Shown: positions 1 to 7,010 of the stretch, piece by piece
How the letters are laid out: every line of letters starts with the position of its first letter
Position numbering within the stretch: the stretch's first letter is position 1
Source: Chloroflexi bacterium RBG_13_53_26
Lineage (GTDB): Bacteria; Chloroflexota; Dehalococcoidia; UBA2247; RBG-13-53-26
Assembly: GCA_001795035.1 (NCBI GenBank)
Contig: MGMW01000108.1
Span: forward strand, 1-8,750
Direction: 5' to 3'
DNA: 8,750 bases
Made by a program: the position numbers and the translations under genes
The notes under the pieces: model-generated
Seen by the model: the letters and a program-made list of their open reading frames with translations, nothing else
What the model was told of the DNA's origin: nothing
The model's database searches: none

Positions 1-783
1 AGCCCTGATGAAGGCTCTACAGGCCAGGTCTTTCCCCATCAACATGTCCGCCATCTTGACGTGGCTCATCATCTTGGCGTCGAGTGGATTCAGGATCGCA
101 GCATCAAGTCCCACCGCGACAGCCATCGTTAGAAACGCTCTGTTTACCATGTCACGGTTAGGCAGTCCGTAAGAAATATTGCTCAGTCCGACAATAGTTT
201 TGGCTGCTGGAAAGCGGGACTTTATGCCCTGTATCGTTTTCAATGTGACGATAGCCTGACTCGTGTCCACAGATATGGGAATCACCAGTGGGTCAAAGAA
301 CACTTGCTCCTCGCTGATGCCCATCTGCTTCAGAGTAGACATTATGGCCACGCACGCAGCTAATCGGTCCTCGACTCGCTTCGGAATGGCTCCCTCTCCC
401 GTGGCTAGTGCCACTAGCAGAGCCCGGTGTTCTGCAGCCAAACGGCCGACAGAATGCAGCCTCGAGACCTCGGCATTGACTGAGTTTATCATGACTGTAC
501 CTCCCTGGTACTTGCCAAGGCCAGCACCGATGACACTGGGCATATCGCTATCAATAATCAGAGGTCTATCCGTAACTGATTGCACGACCTCTACCAGCCA
601 CTCCATGGCAGCTTCAGGATTTTCCCAAGAGCCTTGAGCCAAGCCGGCATTCACGTCAATGAAATCAACTCCAGCCGCCTCCTGTTTTCTGGCTAAATCG
701 GCAATCAACTCGGCGTCCCTATTGGCAATCGCCTGCCCCACTGTTTTGTTCGAAGCATTGATGTTCTCACCGACGACCAGCAT
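1..783 (-). CDS. Methyltetrahydrofolate:corrinoid protein methyltransferase-like (pterin-binding), 3' end cut by window
   Basis: The reading frame is open from the ATG at 783 to the window edge (261 codons). It is a DHPS-like TIM-barrel pterin-binding protein resembling AcsE/MeTr, which moves the methyl group of methyl-tetrahydrofolate to the cobalt of a corrinoid protein in the cytoplasm. Visible motifs are GENIN (5-9), DVNAG (43-47), IIDSDMPSV (76-84), MINSVNAE (98-105), DPLVIPIS (164-171) and GLSNISYGLPNR (199-210). Asp78, Asn100, Asp164 and Asn202 fall where I recall the pterin-binding Asp75, Asn96, Asp160 and Asn199 of Moorella MeTr. The family is about 262 residues long, so only the last few residues are probably missing. 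The start follows an AAGGTAGG Shine-Dalgarno that overlaps the stop of the upstream SemiSWEET gene, so the two are probably co-translated. It could serve the Wood-Ljungdahl pathway or a methylotrophic/O-demethylase system; the corrinoid partner is not in view. Confidence 0.88.
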   Translation of the reverse strand, partial: MLVVGENINASNKTVGQAIANRDAELIADLARKQEAAGVDFIDVNAGLAQGSWENPEAAMEWLVEVVQSVTDRPLIIDSDMPSVIGAGLGKYQGGTVMINSVNAEVSRLHSVGRLAAEHRALLVALATGEGAIPKRVEDRLAACVAIMSTLKQMGISEEQVFFDPLVIPISVDTSQAIVTLKTIQGIKSRFPAAKTIVGLSNISYGLPNRDMVNRAFLTMAVAVGLDAAILNPLDAKMMSHVKMADMLMGKDLACRAFIRA

Positions 784-794
784 ATAGACCTACC

Positions 795-1052
795 TTATTT
801 CCCATATCTCAGTTTTCCGAACAATAGTGTGAAGACCAGCACTGCCCCAATGGCATTCCAGAGAATGACTGGGAATAGACTCTTGGAGATGCCGTATCCC
901 AGCCACATCAATATGCCCACCAACATCAGTCCGGTGAATAGGATGCTTATTTCACGTGCGCTCTTGAGCTTGAAGACACGGATGATCTGCGGTACCAGGC
1001 TGCAGGTAACAAATGCTCCTGCCACAAACCCCATGATATCTTGTCCAGTCAA
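795..1052 (-). CDS. SemiSWEET-family PQ-loop membrane transporter, TTG start
   Basis: This 85-residue protein has three hydrophobic helices (about 5-23, 36-55 and 59-78), the usual size of a SemiSWEET. SemiSWEETs dimerise to form a facilitative sugar pore in the inner membrane. The PQ motif is Pro21-Gln22 (SLVPQIIRVFK). Trp50 with the following GYG, Pro61 and Asn66 match the family pattern of a Trp and an Asn lining the pore. The start is TTG: a GGAAAGGAG Shine-Dalgarno sits about 8 nt upstream, while the first in-frame ATG is codon 7 and would cut into helix 1. The stop lies 11 nt before the methyltransferase start, so the two form a transcriptional pair. The substrate is not known; other PQ-loop proteins carry amino acids, so sugar transport is only the family default. 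Confidence 0.85.
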   Translation of the reverse strand: MTGQDIMGFVAGAFVTCSLVPQIIRVFKLKSAREISILFTGLMLVGILMWLGYGISKSLFPVILWNAIGAVLVFTLLFGKLRYGK

Positions 1053-1165
1053 AGTTTGTCTCCTTTCCTCGCCTGATCATTCTGGGCATCGCAGCCAATT
1101 GGCCCTTCATGGGATTGCAGTCAACTGCTTAACAGTAGATCAGTGCCACCAGCAGATTATTCGAA

Positions 1166-1194
1166 ATTCTAGCACAGCGGGCCTTGGCTCGGAA
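1166..1194 (-). promoter_or_regulatory. Weak sigma70-like promoter candidate for the SemiSWEET-methyltransferase pair
   Basis: On the minus strand a TAGAAT -10 (1166-1171) carries an extended TG element (TGC just upstream). It lies 17 nt from a poor -35, TTCCGA (1189-1194, 3 of 6 matches). It would place transcription start about 100 nt before the TTG of the SemiSWEET gene. A perfect 10-bp palindrome, GCCAATTGGC (1094-1103), lies in the resulting leader. The evidence is motif match only. Confidence 0.3.
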
Positions 1195-1196
1195 GA

Positions 1197-1258
1197 GCAA
1201 CAGCTTGTTGCACCCCCACAATCGTGGGAAGTATGCCAGTGGTGCTGCACTGAGCACC
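1197..1258 (-). repeat. Three consecutive perfect hairpins downstream of the acyl-CoA dehydrogenase gene
   Basis: Read on the minus strand, the stop of the acyl-CoA dehydrogenase gene is followed after 19 nt by three stem-loops. The first is GGTGCT-6 nt-AGCACC (1258-1241). The second is CCCAC-GATT-GTGGG (1228-1215). The third is GCAACA-AGC-TGTTGC (1211-1197). All stem pairs are perfect and the loops are 6, 4 and 3 nt. None is followed by a T-tract, so a classical intrinsic terminator is not shown. The first could act as an mRNA 3'-end stabiliser; the third sits just upstream of the weak -35 and could instead be an operator. The rest of the 1053-1277 gap shows nothing else beyond the Shine-Dalgarno and the GCCAATTGGC palindrome. 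Confidence 0.5.
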
Positions 1259-1277
1259 TAATGAAGCGCGTGCGTCT

Positions 1278-2441
1278 CTATGGCCACACGACGGCCCTGA
1301 TGCCGAGAACATCCCGCCCTACAACGAGTTTCTGCATCTGAGTAGTCCCGTCAGGGATGGTCAAGGTTCTGGCATCTCTGAAGTATCGTTCGACAGGATA
1401 TTCATCGGAGAGCCCCATGGCACCATGAATCTGGATGGCCTTCGAGGTTGTTCTCACCGCTGCCTCGGTAGCGTATGCCTTGGCCAAGGATGCCTGCCAG
1501 CGGGACTTCTGCCCCTTATCCAAGAGGTCAAGGGCACGGAAGGAAAGAAGCCGTCCTGCCTCTGTCTCTGCGATCATATCCACCAGCATCTCCTGAATCA
1601 TCTGGAAACTGCCGATAGGGCGGCCAAATTGCATCCTATCCTGCGCATACTTGATCGAAGCATCTATGGCCGCCTGTGAGATACCTGAGCACATTGCTCC
1701 CACCATAGCCCGGGAGACATCGAAGAAGGCCATTGTTCTCTTGTAGCCTGTGCCAGGATCCAACAGGCTAGTCTTGGGGATTCGGCAGTCTTCGAAAGAC
1801 AGCTCCGCTGTCGGGAATGAGCGGAGACCCAGCTTGTGGAGTTCTCTGGCGGAGAAAGGCGATGTATTTCTCTCCACCAGGAAGAAGGACATCCCCAGGG
1901 GGCCCAATGACTTGTCTGTGGTGGCCAGAACAAAGGCGGCATCAGCTATGCTGCCGTTCGAAATCCATGTCTTTGTCCCGTTGACCATATAGTTGTCCCC
2001 ATTGAGGATGGCGGTGGTCTTCACGGCGGATACATCCGAACCGACATCAGGTTCCGTAATGGCCAAGCATCCGATATGCTCACCGGAGGCAGCCAGCGGC
2101 AGCAGTCGCTCTTTCTGATCAGGATTGCCTGCCTCATTCAAGAGCCACCAGAATCCTGCAGTGATGAAAAGGGTCCCTGCCAAGCTGGCCCAAACCCTGC
2201 CTAACTCCTCGACAAGGATTCCGTTGGTCTTGGCTTCGAGTTGAGATCCGCCATACGTCTCAGGGAGGAAGCCCAGCACATAGCCAAATGGCATTAGCTG
2301 TCGAATAAAGCCAACTGTTGCCTCTTTTGTTAATGGGCCGTTCTTCTCGTACTCATCGACGACGGGCGCTATCTCCTTCTCCAGGAAACTGCGGACATTG
2401 GTCTTCAGCATTTGCTGCTCTTCAGTGAAAGAGAAATCCAT
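1278..2441 (-). CDS. Acyl-CoA dehydrogenase, Asp at the usual catalytic Glu position
   Basis: This 387-residue cytoplasmic flavoprotein has the full acyl-CoA dehydrogenase fold. The N-terminal helical domain is about 1-120, the middle beta domain about 121-225 and the C-terminal helical domain about 230-380. Signature 1 is CLAITEPDVGSD (125-136), followed by GTKTWISNG (155-163). The YAQDRMQFGRPIGSFQMIQ stretch (265-283) and signature 2, QIHGAMGLSDEYPVERYFRDAR (337-358 region), are both present. The enzyme should oxidise an acyl-CoA at C2-C3 using FAD, with electrons normally passing to ETF. In most family members the proton-abstracting Glu lies in an EGT motif after signature 2; here that motif reads IPDGTTQ with Asp364. 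At the alternative base position of isovaleryl-CoA dehydrogenases I see Ser243. The start is preceded by AAAGGAG 6 nt upstream. The gene is 56 nt downstream of the thiolase gene and is last in the operon. The substrate cannot be read from sequence. Confidence 0.93.
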   Translation of the reverse strand: MDFSFTEEQQMLKTNVRSFLEKEIAPVVDEYEKNGPLTKEATVGFIRQLMPFGYVLGFLPETYGGSQLEAKTNGILVEELGRVWASLAGTLFITAGFWWLLNEAGNPDQKERLLPLAASGEHIGCLAITEPDVGSDVSAVKTTAILNGDNYMVNGTKTWISNGSIADAAFVLATTDKSLGPLGMSFFLVERNTSPFSARELHKLGLRSFPTAELSFEDCRIPKTSLLDPGTGYKRTMAFFDVSRAMVGAMCSGISQAAIDASIKYAQDRMQFGRPIGSFQMIQEMLVDMIAETEAGRLLSFRALDLLDKGQKSRWQASLAKAYATEAAVRTTSKAIQIHGAMGLSDEYPVERYFRDARTLTIPDGTTQMQKLVVGRDVLGIRAVVWP

Positions 2442-2460
2442 ATCTTTCTCCTTTTGCTAG

Positions 2461-2475
2461 ATCGGATAAGCCGAT
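2461..2475 (-). repeat. Short intergenic hairpin between thiolase and dehydrogenase genes
   Basis: ATCGG-ATAAG-CCGAT forms a perfect 5-bp stem with a 5-nt loop. It lies in the 56-nt gap just upstream of the Shine-Dalgarno of the acyl-CoA dehydrogenase. There is no T-tract, so it is more likely an mRNA processing or stability element than a terminator. It may also be chance. Confidence 0.25.
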
Positions 2476-2497
2476 GATTATCAGGGCAATGCCAAAC

Positions 2498-3694
2498 CTA
2501 AAGCCCGACTATGCAGACGCTCACCACATTCACCGGAGGGATGCCTCCCATGTTATGGGTCAGACCAAGCCTGGGATTCTTGATCTGCCGTGGGCCGGCT
2601 TTGCCCTGGAATTGCTTGTACATTTCGTACATCATCCGCAGCCCTGACGCACCGATGGGATGGCCAAAGCACTTCAGCCCTCCGTCGGGCTGACAGGGAA
2701 GCTTTCCGTCCAAATCAAAGAATCCGGCCTCGACATCCTCTTTGGCCCTCCCTCGAGGCGATATCCCCAGGTCTTCGTAGGTTACAAGCTCAGTAATAGA
2801 GAAACAGTCGTGCACCTCCATCATGCTTATCTCTTCACGGGGATTCTTGATCCCTGCTTCGCGGTAAGCTCTTTGTGAGGCTCGAGCTGTTGTCTCCACA
2901 TGGGCGTAATCCCACTCTGTGTATGCCATCTCTTCCCCGGAACTGGCGGCGATCTGGAGGGATTTCACATAGACGGGATCGGGTCTGAATTTCCTGGCCA
3001 TATCTGCTCTGACTACAATAGCGGCTGCAGCGCCATCGCTCACGCCGCAGCAGTCAAACAGTCCCAGAGGCCAGGCGACGATGGGAGCATTCATTACCTC
3101 TTCGATAGTCACTTCACGGCGGAGGTGAGCTTTGGGGTTCTTAGCCCCATTGCGGTGACTCTTCACCGTTATCCTGGCCAATGCATGTTTGCCGTCCTGG
3201 GGATTGATACCGTGTTGGGCAAAATATCTGGTACCCATCATGGCAAATGCGCCGGGAGGGGTGAGATTGGGAAAGACAAGCCTGAACCTGGTCCCCCACT
3301 GAACCTCGTTCTGAGGCAGGCCACCGTAGCCAATATCCTTGAGCTTTTCGACACCTAGCGCCAAACAGATATCATAGGCACCCGAGGCCACAGCATAACA
3401 GGCGCCTCTCAAGGCCTCGGAACCAGTAGCACAGAAATTCTCCACCCTGGTAGCTGGAATGAACGGCAGTTTCAGAGTCGCGGCCATGGGAATGGCCGAT
3501 TTGCCTACAGAGACCTCATCATAGCAGGTGCCGCACCAGGCCGCACCGATGTCCTTCTTCTCTATGCCAGCATCCTCAATAGCCTCCTGAAAGGCCTCTA
3601 CCATCAGGTTCTCCGGGCCTTTGTCCCACAACTCGCCGAACTTGGTGCATCCCATGCCGATAATGGCGACCTTGTCCTTTATTCCTTCTGCCAT
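2498..3694 (-). CDS. SCP2-type thiolase (acetyl-CoA acetyltransferase-like), partner of a DUF35 protein
   Basis: This 398-residue protein is of the sterol-carrier-protein-x/SCP2 thiolase class, which cleaves or forms 3-ketoacyl-CoA. The nucleophile motif is ENFCATGSEAL with Cys88. The active-site His motif is EVHDCFS (His295), the GHPIGASG motif has His345, and the C-terminal HNMGG (380-384) replaces the usual NxGG. All catalytic positions are therefore intact. An upstream GTG at 3712 is in frame, but AAAGGAG lies between it and the ATG at 3694 with an 8-nt spacing, so the ATG is preferred. The gene begins 25 nt after the HMGS-like/DUF35 gene. Thiolases of this class often need a DUF35 partner, as in archaeal acetoacetyl-CoA thiolase and BbsAB of toluene degradation. 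The related Ltp2 steroid aldolases lack the canonical Cys, and because this protein keeps it, thiolysis is the better guess than retro-aldol cleavage. Confidence 0.9.
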   Translation of the reverse strand: MAEGIKDKVAIIGMGCTKFGELWDKGPENLMVEAFQEAIEDAGIEKKDIGAAWCGTCYDEVSVGKSAIPMAATLKLPFIPATRVENFCATGSEALRGACYAVASGAYDICLALGVEKLKDIGYGGLPQNEVQWGTRFRLVFPNLTPPGAFAMMGTRYFAQHGINPQDGKHALARITVKSHRNGAKNPKAHLRREVTIEEVMNAPIVAWPLGLFDCCGVSDGAAAAIVVRADMARKFRPDPVYVKSLQIAASSGEEMAYTEWDYAHVETTARASQRAYREAGIKNPREEISMMEVHDCFSITELVTYEDLGISPRGRAKEDVEAGFFDLDGKLPCQPDGGLKCFGHPIGASGLRMMYEMYKQFQGKAGPRQIKNPRLGLTHNMGGIPPVNVVSVCIVGL

Positions 3695-3719
3695 CTCAGT
3701 AACTCCTTTCACAGAAACG

Positions 3720-5165
3720 CTAGGCCCGGACAGGTATTGCCTTCCAATAATAGCCGTGTATGCCCCGCGCTACGTCATGGTATTTCTTGCGGAAGCTCAA
3801 CTCCACGGGCATGCCGACGCTGAGGGATTCAAGGTCGCAGTCATTCAGATCGAAGAACCATCTCCCGCCGCCCTCGAAGTCGACAAAGCCGTAGATTGCG
3901 GGCGGACTGAGGCTGAAGGCCAGGAGATCGCTGGTGTATGTGAATAGAGCCCCACGTCGATCTGCGAAACGGTAGTCATCCATCTCATCTACGGCTCCGC
4001 ATTTGGGATTTGCGCATATCTGTTGGGGCGGGTATTGTGGGGTGCCACAGCGACGACACTTCGATCCGCATAGCGCCAGAACCATCTTGCGTTCCCTCCA
4101 GAGTGTAGACATCTGGGTGCTGGCCACTTCCTCTCCGCGGCCCCCGGTATCTATGCCGAGTATATTGCGGAAGGTAGCGTACTTCTCGTAACTGCCCAGG
4201 TCTTTCTTTGACGCCAGGTGTTTCCTAATGCCCCTTCGATCCCTTGCTTTCTGTATCTCTTCCGTCACCTGGAGTACCAAGGCGTCACCGCCATTTCCGT
4301 AGCTGGCCACCAGAATCCTGTCTCCGGGCTTGGCATCTTCCAGGGCGGCCACCAGCATCATGAGGGGATAGGCGGTTCCAGTGTGTCCTGTAGCGGTGAA
4401 CATGTGGTCCTGAATCTGATTCGGCGCAAATCCCAGGTTCTTGCCTATGTCGGCGTGAGCCCGAATATATTGACAGGGATAAACGACTTTGGCGAAGTCC
4501 TTGGGAGCGAGCTTGTATTTGCGCAGCAGCCCTGATATGGCCTCTGAGATGAACCGTCCATAGCCTTCGTCTCTGATCCACCTGTCCTCCCAGGCACGAT
4601 TGTATCTGTCTTCGTCAGCCCTCCAATGATCCACAAAATCGTAGCTGACGGAGTGGGTCCCCTCAACGGAGGCAATCACCCCGCTATCTCCCATGAGGAA
4701 TGCTGCGCCTCCATCTCCATATACCTCCTCAAGATAGCCAGCGGGCTTGCCCAGACGACAATCGGCGGCACAGACCAGAACATTGTCTGCTGAGCCGGAC
4801 GTGACAGCATCGTATGCAGAAATGAAGGCACCGGTCCCAGCCTTGGCGGAAGCAGTGAAGTCTGAGGTTCGAATATCTGGTCTGAGATCGAGCACGGTGG
4901 CGATTATGCCGGCGTTCTGCCTTTCCCGATACGGTGCTGTGGTAGTGGCAAAGAAAACCCCGCCGATCTTGTTGCGCTCAATTCCTCCGAGGCAGTCCAT
5001 AGCTGCAGCCACAGCCATGGTCAGGCTGTCCTCATCATAGTTGGCTACGGCCTTCTCACCTGGAAGGAGGGAGGCTGGGTTCAACCACCCCAGCGCTCCA
5101 TAGATGGTCATCCGGTTCATCCGATAGAAAGGAATGTAGGCGCCGTAAGAAGTAATTCCGATCAT
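3720..5165 (-). CDS. HMG-CoA synthase-like domain fused to C-terminal DUF35 zinc-ribbon/OB domain; synthase catalytic residues apparently lost
   Basis: This 481-residue two-domain protein has a thiolase-fold part at about 1-345 resembling archaeal/bacterial HMG-CoA synthase, including the KPGDRILVASYGNGGDA stretch (279-295). A DUF35 part follows at about 355-478. It has a zinc ribbon with CRRCG (370-374) and CANPKCG (384-390), then an OB-like segment with RGALFTYT (404-411), YGFVDFEGGGRWFFDL (425-440) and VGMPVELSFRKK (450-461). Against the synthase consensus recalled from memory, three catalytic residues differ. The SES Glu position reads TTT (Thr75), the Cys before KAGT is Ala107, and the FHQP His position reads YPCQ (Pro230). 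The GNT motif is GHT (His261). It may therefore be non-condensing and act as a scaffold or CoA-binding partner for the adjacent thiolase. In archaea the two parts are separate genes. GGGAGGAG precedes the ATG. A new specificity or mechanism is an alternative. Confidence 0.87.
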   Translation of the reverse strand: MIGITSYGAYIPFYRMNRMTIYGALGWLNPASLLPGEKAVANYDEDSLTMAVAAAMDCLGGIERNKIGGVFFATTTAPYRERQNAGIIATVLDLRPDIRTSDFTASAKAGTGAFISAYDAVTSGSADNVLVCAADCRLGKPAGYLEEVYGDGGAAFLMGDSGVIASVEGTHSVSYDFVDHWRADEDRYNRAWEDRWIRDEGYGRFISEAISGLLRKYKLAPKDFAKVVYPCQYIRAHADIGKNLGFAPNQIQDHMFTATGHTGTAYPLMMLVAALEDAKPGDRILVASYGNGGDALVLQVTEEIQKARDRRGIRKHLASKKDLGSYEKYATFRNILGIDTGGRGEEVASTQMSTLWRERKMVLALCGSKCRRCGTPQYPPQQICANPKCGAVDEMDDYRFADRRGALFTYTSDLLAFSLSPPAIYGFVDFEGGGRWFFDLNDCDLESLSVGMPVELSFRKKYHDVARGIHGYYWKAIPVRA

Positions 5166-5189
5166 AGTTGTCTCTCCTCCCTATAAAGC

Positions 5190-5212
5190 ACCTCTCCCCA
5201 AGAGGCAGAGGT
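5190..5212 (-). repeat. Inverted repeat with alternative pairings in the leader of the HMGS-like/DUF35 gene
   Basis: On the plus strand ACCTCT (5190-5195) can pair with AGAGGT (5207-5212), or its CCTCT with the nearer AGAGG (5201-5205). The two hairpins are therefore mutually exclusive. The element lies in the 131-nt gap after the acyl-CoA synthetase, about 10 nt upstream of the Shine-Dalgarno of the next gene. It could tune translation or mark an mRNA processing site. The stems are short (5-6 bp), so this is weak. I see no convincing promoter or terminator in the rest of this gap. Confidence 0.25.
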
Positions 5213-5296
5213 TATCCCGTGCAGAGAACTCATCGCCATCACTCTGTGTCTCACATCCTATGAGGTGATAAGGATCTAGAATCTACGACACATCGA

Positions 5297-6889
5297 CTAG
5301 TATCTGACGGCCTTGCCGTACTTTTCCCTCAGAGCCGTCTTCAACACCTTTCCCGCGGCGTTACGAGGCAGGGAAGGCATGAATTCTACTGACTTCGGCT
5401 TCTTGTAGCTTGCCAGATGCTGCTTGCAATGCTCTATTACATCTTCCTCGGTCAGAGTCTCTCCGCCCTTGCACACTACGACGGCCTTGACGGTTTCGCC
5501 CCACTGTTCGTCGTGCACCCCAATTACGGCGCATTCCATAATCTTGGGATGCTTGTATAGTACCTCCTCGATCTCGGCCGGGTAGATATTCTCTCCCCCA
5601 CTGATGATCATGTCCTTCTTTCGATCGACGACGTAGAGGAATCCGTCCCTATCCTGTCGCATCAGGTCGGTGGAGTGAAACCACCCGCCCCTCATGGCAT
5701 GTGCTGTAGCCTCGGGGTCCTTGTAGTACTCTTTCATCACTGTTGGTCCCCTGTAGAGTGCCTCACCAACCTCCCCTACGGGTACGTCGTTATCATGGTC
5801 ATCCACCAGTCGTACCTCGACGAAGGGAATGGCTTTCCCCACCGACATTTCATGCCCTTCTGCGTCACTGGGGCGCAGACCACAGACCACCGGGCTCATC
5901 TCCGTCTGACCGAACAAGTCGAAGATATTGACTCTGGGGAAGTGTTGCATGATCTGTTTTCGTGTTTCTGTGGGCAGAATAGCTGCCCCCGATATCCAGC
6001 CTCTGAGGGAACTGGTATCGTATTTGTCCAGATCGGGCAACAGAAGGATAAAGAAGGCCATGACGGGCACCAGAATGATGACATCGATCTTTTCTTCTTC
6101 AATGGTCTTCATGATGTAGGCCGGGTCGAAAACCTGTGTAGGTAGAAACACAGTCTGGCCATCGAAGAATACGTATTGGCAGAAGCCGAAGGCAGCCAGA
6201 TGAAATATCGGGGGGGCAGCAAGAGCCCTATATTCAGCAAGATCAGATACGACTCGTTCGGTCCTCATGAATATGCCCATGAGCATCCACTGTGCCATCT
6301 CGTTCTTGTGGGTCAGGACTGCTCCCTTGGGCTTTCCAGTGGTTCCTGCAGTGTACATGATGAACACAGGGTCATCTTCTTCCACAAGAATCAACGGCTC
6401 AATATCGGGGTACCGGGCAATCCAGGACTCATAATGGATCATTCCTTCTACTGGACTGTCCGAAATGGAAATATAGTTCTTCACCCGGGGAAGATCGTTT
6501 TGTATGCCCTTCGCTGTTGGTACAAAAGCCTCCCCCATCATGAAGGCCTCCGCATCGGAGTGATTTATGATGTACTTGATCTCTTCTATATTGAGGCGGA
6601 AGTTGAGAGGCACTGCCAGACCACCTATCTTGGCGAGGGCGAAGTACGCCTCCATAAACTGGTTACAGTTGTGGGCCATTATGGCAACCTTGGCCCCCTT
6701 CTTGATGCCGAGATCTAAGAGCGCATGGCTCAGTCGATTGATGCGGGCATTGAGCTGCTTGTAGGTCAAGCGGACCTTTCCGTACACCAGCGCTTCTTTG
6801 TCGGGGAACTTGCGGCTATTACGAGCCATGATTTCGCCAAGGAGAAGTCGTTTTCCCAGCGCTTCCTCGATTGATCGCCTGTCGTCCAT
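5297..6889 (-). CDS. AMP-forming acyl-CoA synthetase (fatty-acid/aryl-CoA ligase family)
   Basis: This 530-residue adenylate-forming ligase activates a carboxylic acid to its CoA thioester through an acyl-AMP intermediate, at the cost of ATP to AMP. Motifs appear in order: P-loop YTAGTTGKPKG (179-189), the acyl-pocket stretch around APPIFHLAAFG (225-235), FDLFGQTE (323-330), GGWFHSTDL (401-409) with Asp408, the hinge DRKKDMIISGGENIYPAEIE (422-441), and PRNAAGKVLK (508-517) with the catalytic Lys514. Length is normal for the family. The frame stays open 40 codons upstream to 7009, but homology begins just after the ATG at 6889, which follows AAGGGGGG by about 6 nt, so that start is chosen. It is the first gene of the leftward operon and supplies the substrate for the downstream dehydrogenase and thiolase. 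Chain length and ring preference cannot be told from sequence alone. Confidence 0.93.
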   Translation of the reverse strand: MDDRRSIEEALGKRLLLGEIMARNSRKFPDKEALVYGKVRLTYKQLNARINRLSHALLDLGIKKGAKVAIMAHNCNQFMEAYFALAKIGGLAVPLNFRLNIEEIKYIINHSDAEAFMMGEAFVPTAKGIQNDLPRVKNYISISDSPVEGMIHYESWIARYPDIEPLILVEEDDPVFIMYTAGTTGKPKGAVLTHKNEMAQWMLMGIFMRTERVVSDLAEYRALAAPPIFHLAAFGFCQYVFFDGQTVFLPTQVFDPAYIMKTIEEEKIDVIILVPVMAFFILLLPDLDKYDTSSLRGWISGAAILPTETRKQIMQHFPRVNIFDLFGQTEMSPVVCGLRPSDAEGHEMSVGKAIPFVEVRLVDDHDNDVPVGEVGEALYRGPTVMKEYYKDPEATAHAMRGGWFHSTDLMRQDRDGFLYVVDRKKDMIISGGENIYPAEIEEVLYKHPKIMECAVIGVHDEQWGETVKAVVVCKGGETLTEEDVIEHCKQHLASYKKPKSVEFMPSLPRNAAGKVLKTALREKYGKAVRY

Positions 6890-7000
6890 TGCATCCCCCC
6901 TTCTGGCTGCTCCGCTCGTCTTGGTGGAGCAGGAAGTTATCTTTGCAGATTCGGCTCTGGCAAAGGCAATATCTGGGCAGGTGTGCGGGGTCGAGATAGT

Positions 7001-7010
7001 AATGATCATT
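7001..7010. promoter_or_regulatory. Perfect 10-bp palindrome, operator candidate in divergent promoter region
   Basis: AATGATCATT is a perfect palindrome, and with one extra T it extends to GTAATGATCATTTAC. It overlaps the expected -10 region of the leftward promoter candidate at 7008-7036, where a repressor would block RNA polymerase. No regulator gene is in view, so the protein that would bind is unknown. Confidence 0.3.

Noticed and set aside
1241..1258. Intrinsic terminator after the acyl-CoA dehydrogenase gene.
   Set aside because: The stem is only 6 bp and is not followed by a T-tract on the minus strand, so it is listed only as a hairpin.
829..1341. 170-codon plus-strand frame crossing the SemiSWEET gene, the gap and the dehydrogenase 3' end.
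   Set aside because: No domain or supported start, and it is antisense to two well-supported genes.
2498..3694. Ltp2-type steroid retro-aldolase as the identity of the thiolase-like protein.
   Set aside because: As I recall, those aldolases lack the canonical nucleophile Cys, whereas this protein has an intact CATG motif and both His motifs.
3695..3712. GTG start six codons upstream for the thiolase.
   Set aside because: The six codons contain the AAAGGAG that serves the ATG at 3694, and the GTG itself has no Shine-Dalgarno of its own at proper spacing.
6176..6718. 180-codon plus-strand frame inside the acyl-CoA synthetase.
   Set aside because: Antisense shadow of a conserved gene; no family features.
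6890..7009. 40-codon upstream extension of the acyl-CoA synthetase.
   Set aside because: No family-like sequence; the ATG at 6889 has a Shine-Dalgarno and fits the usual N terminus. The extension would overlap the operator/promoter region.
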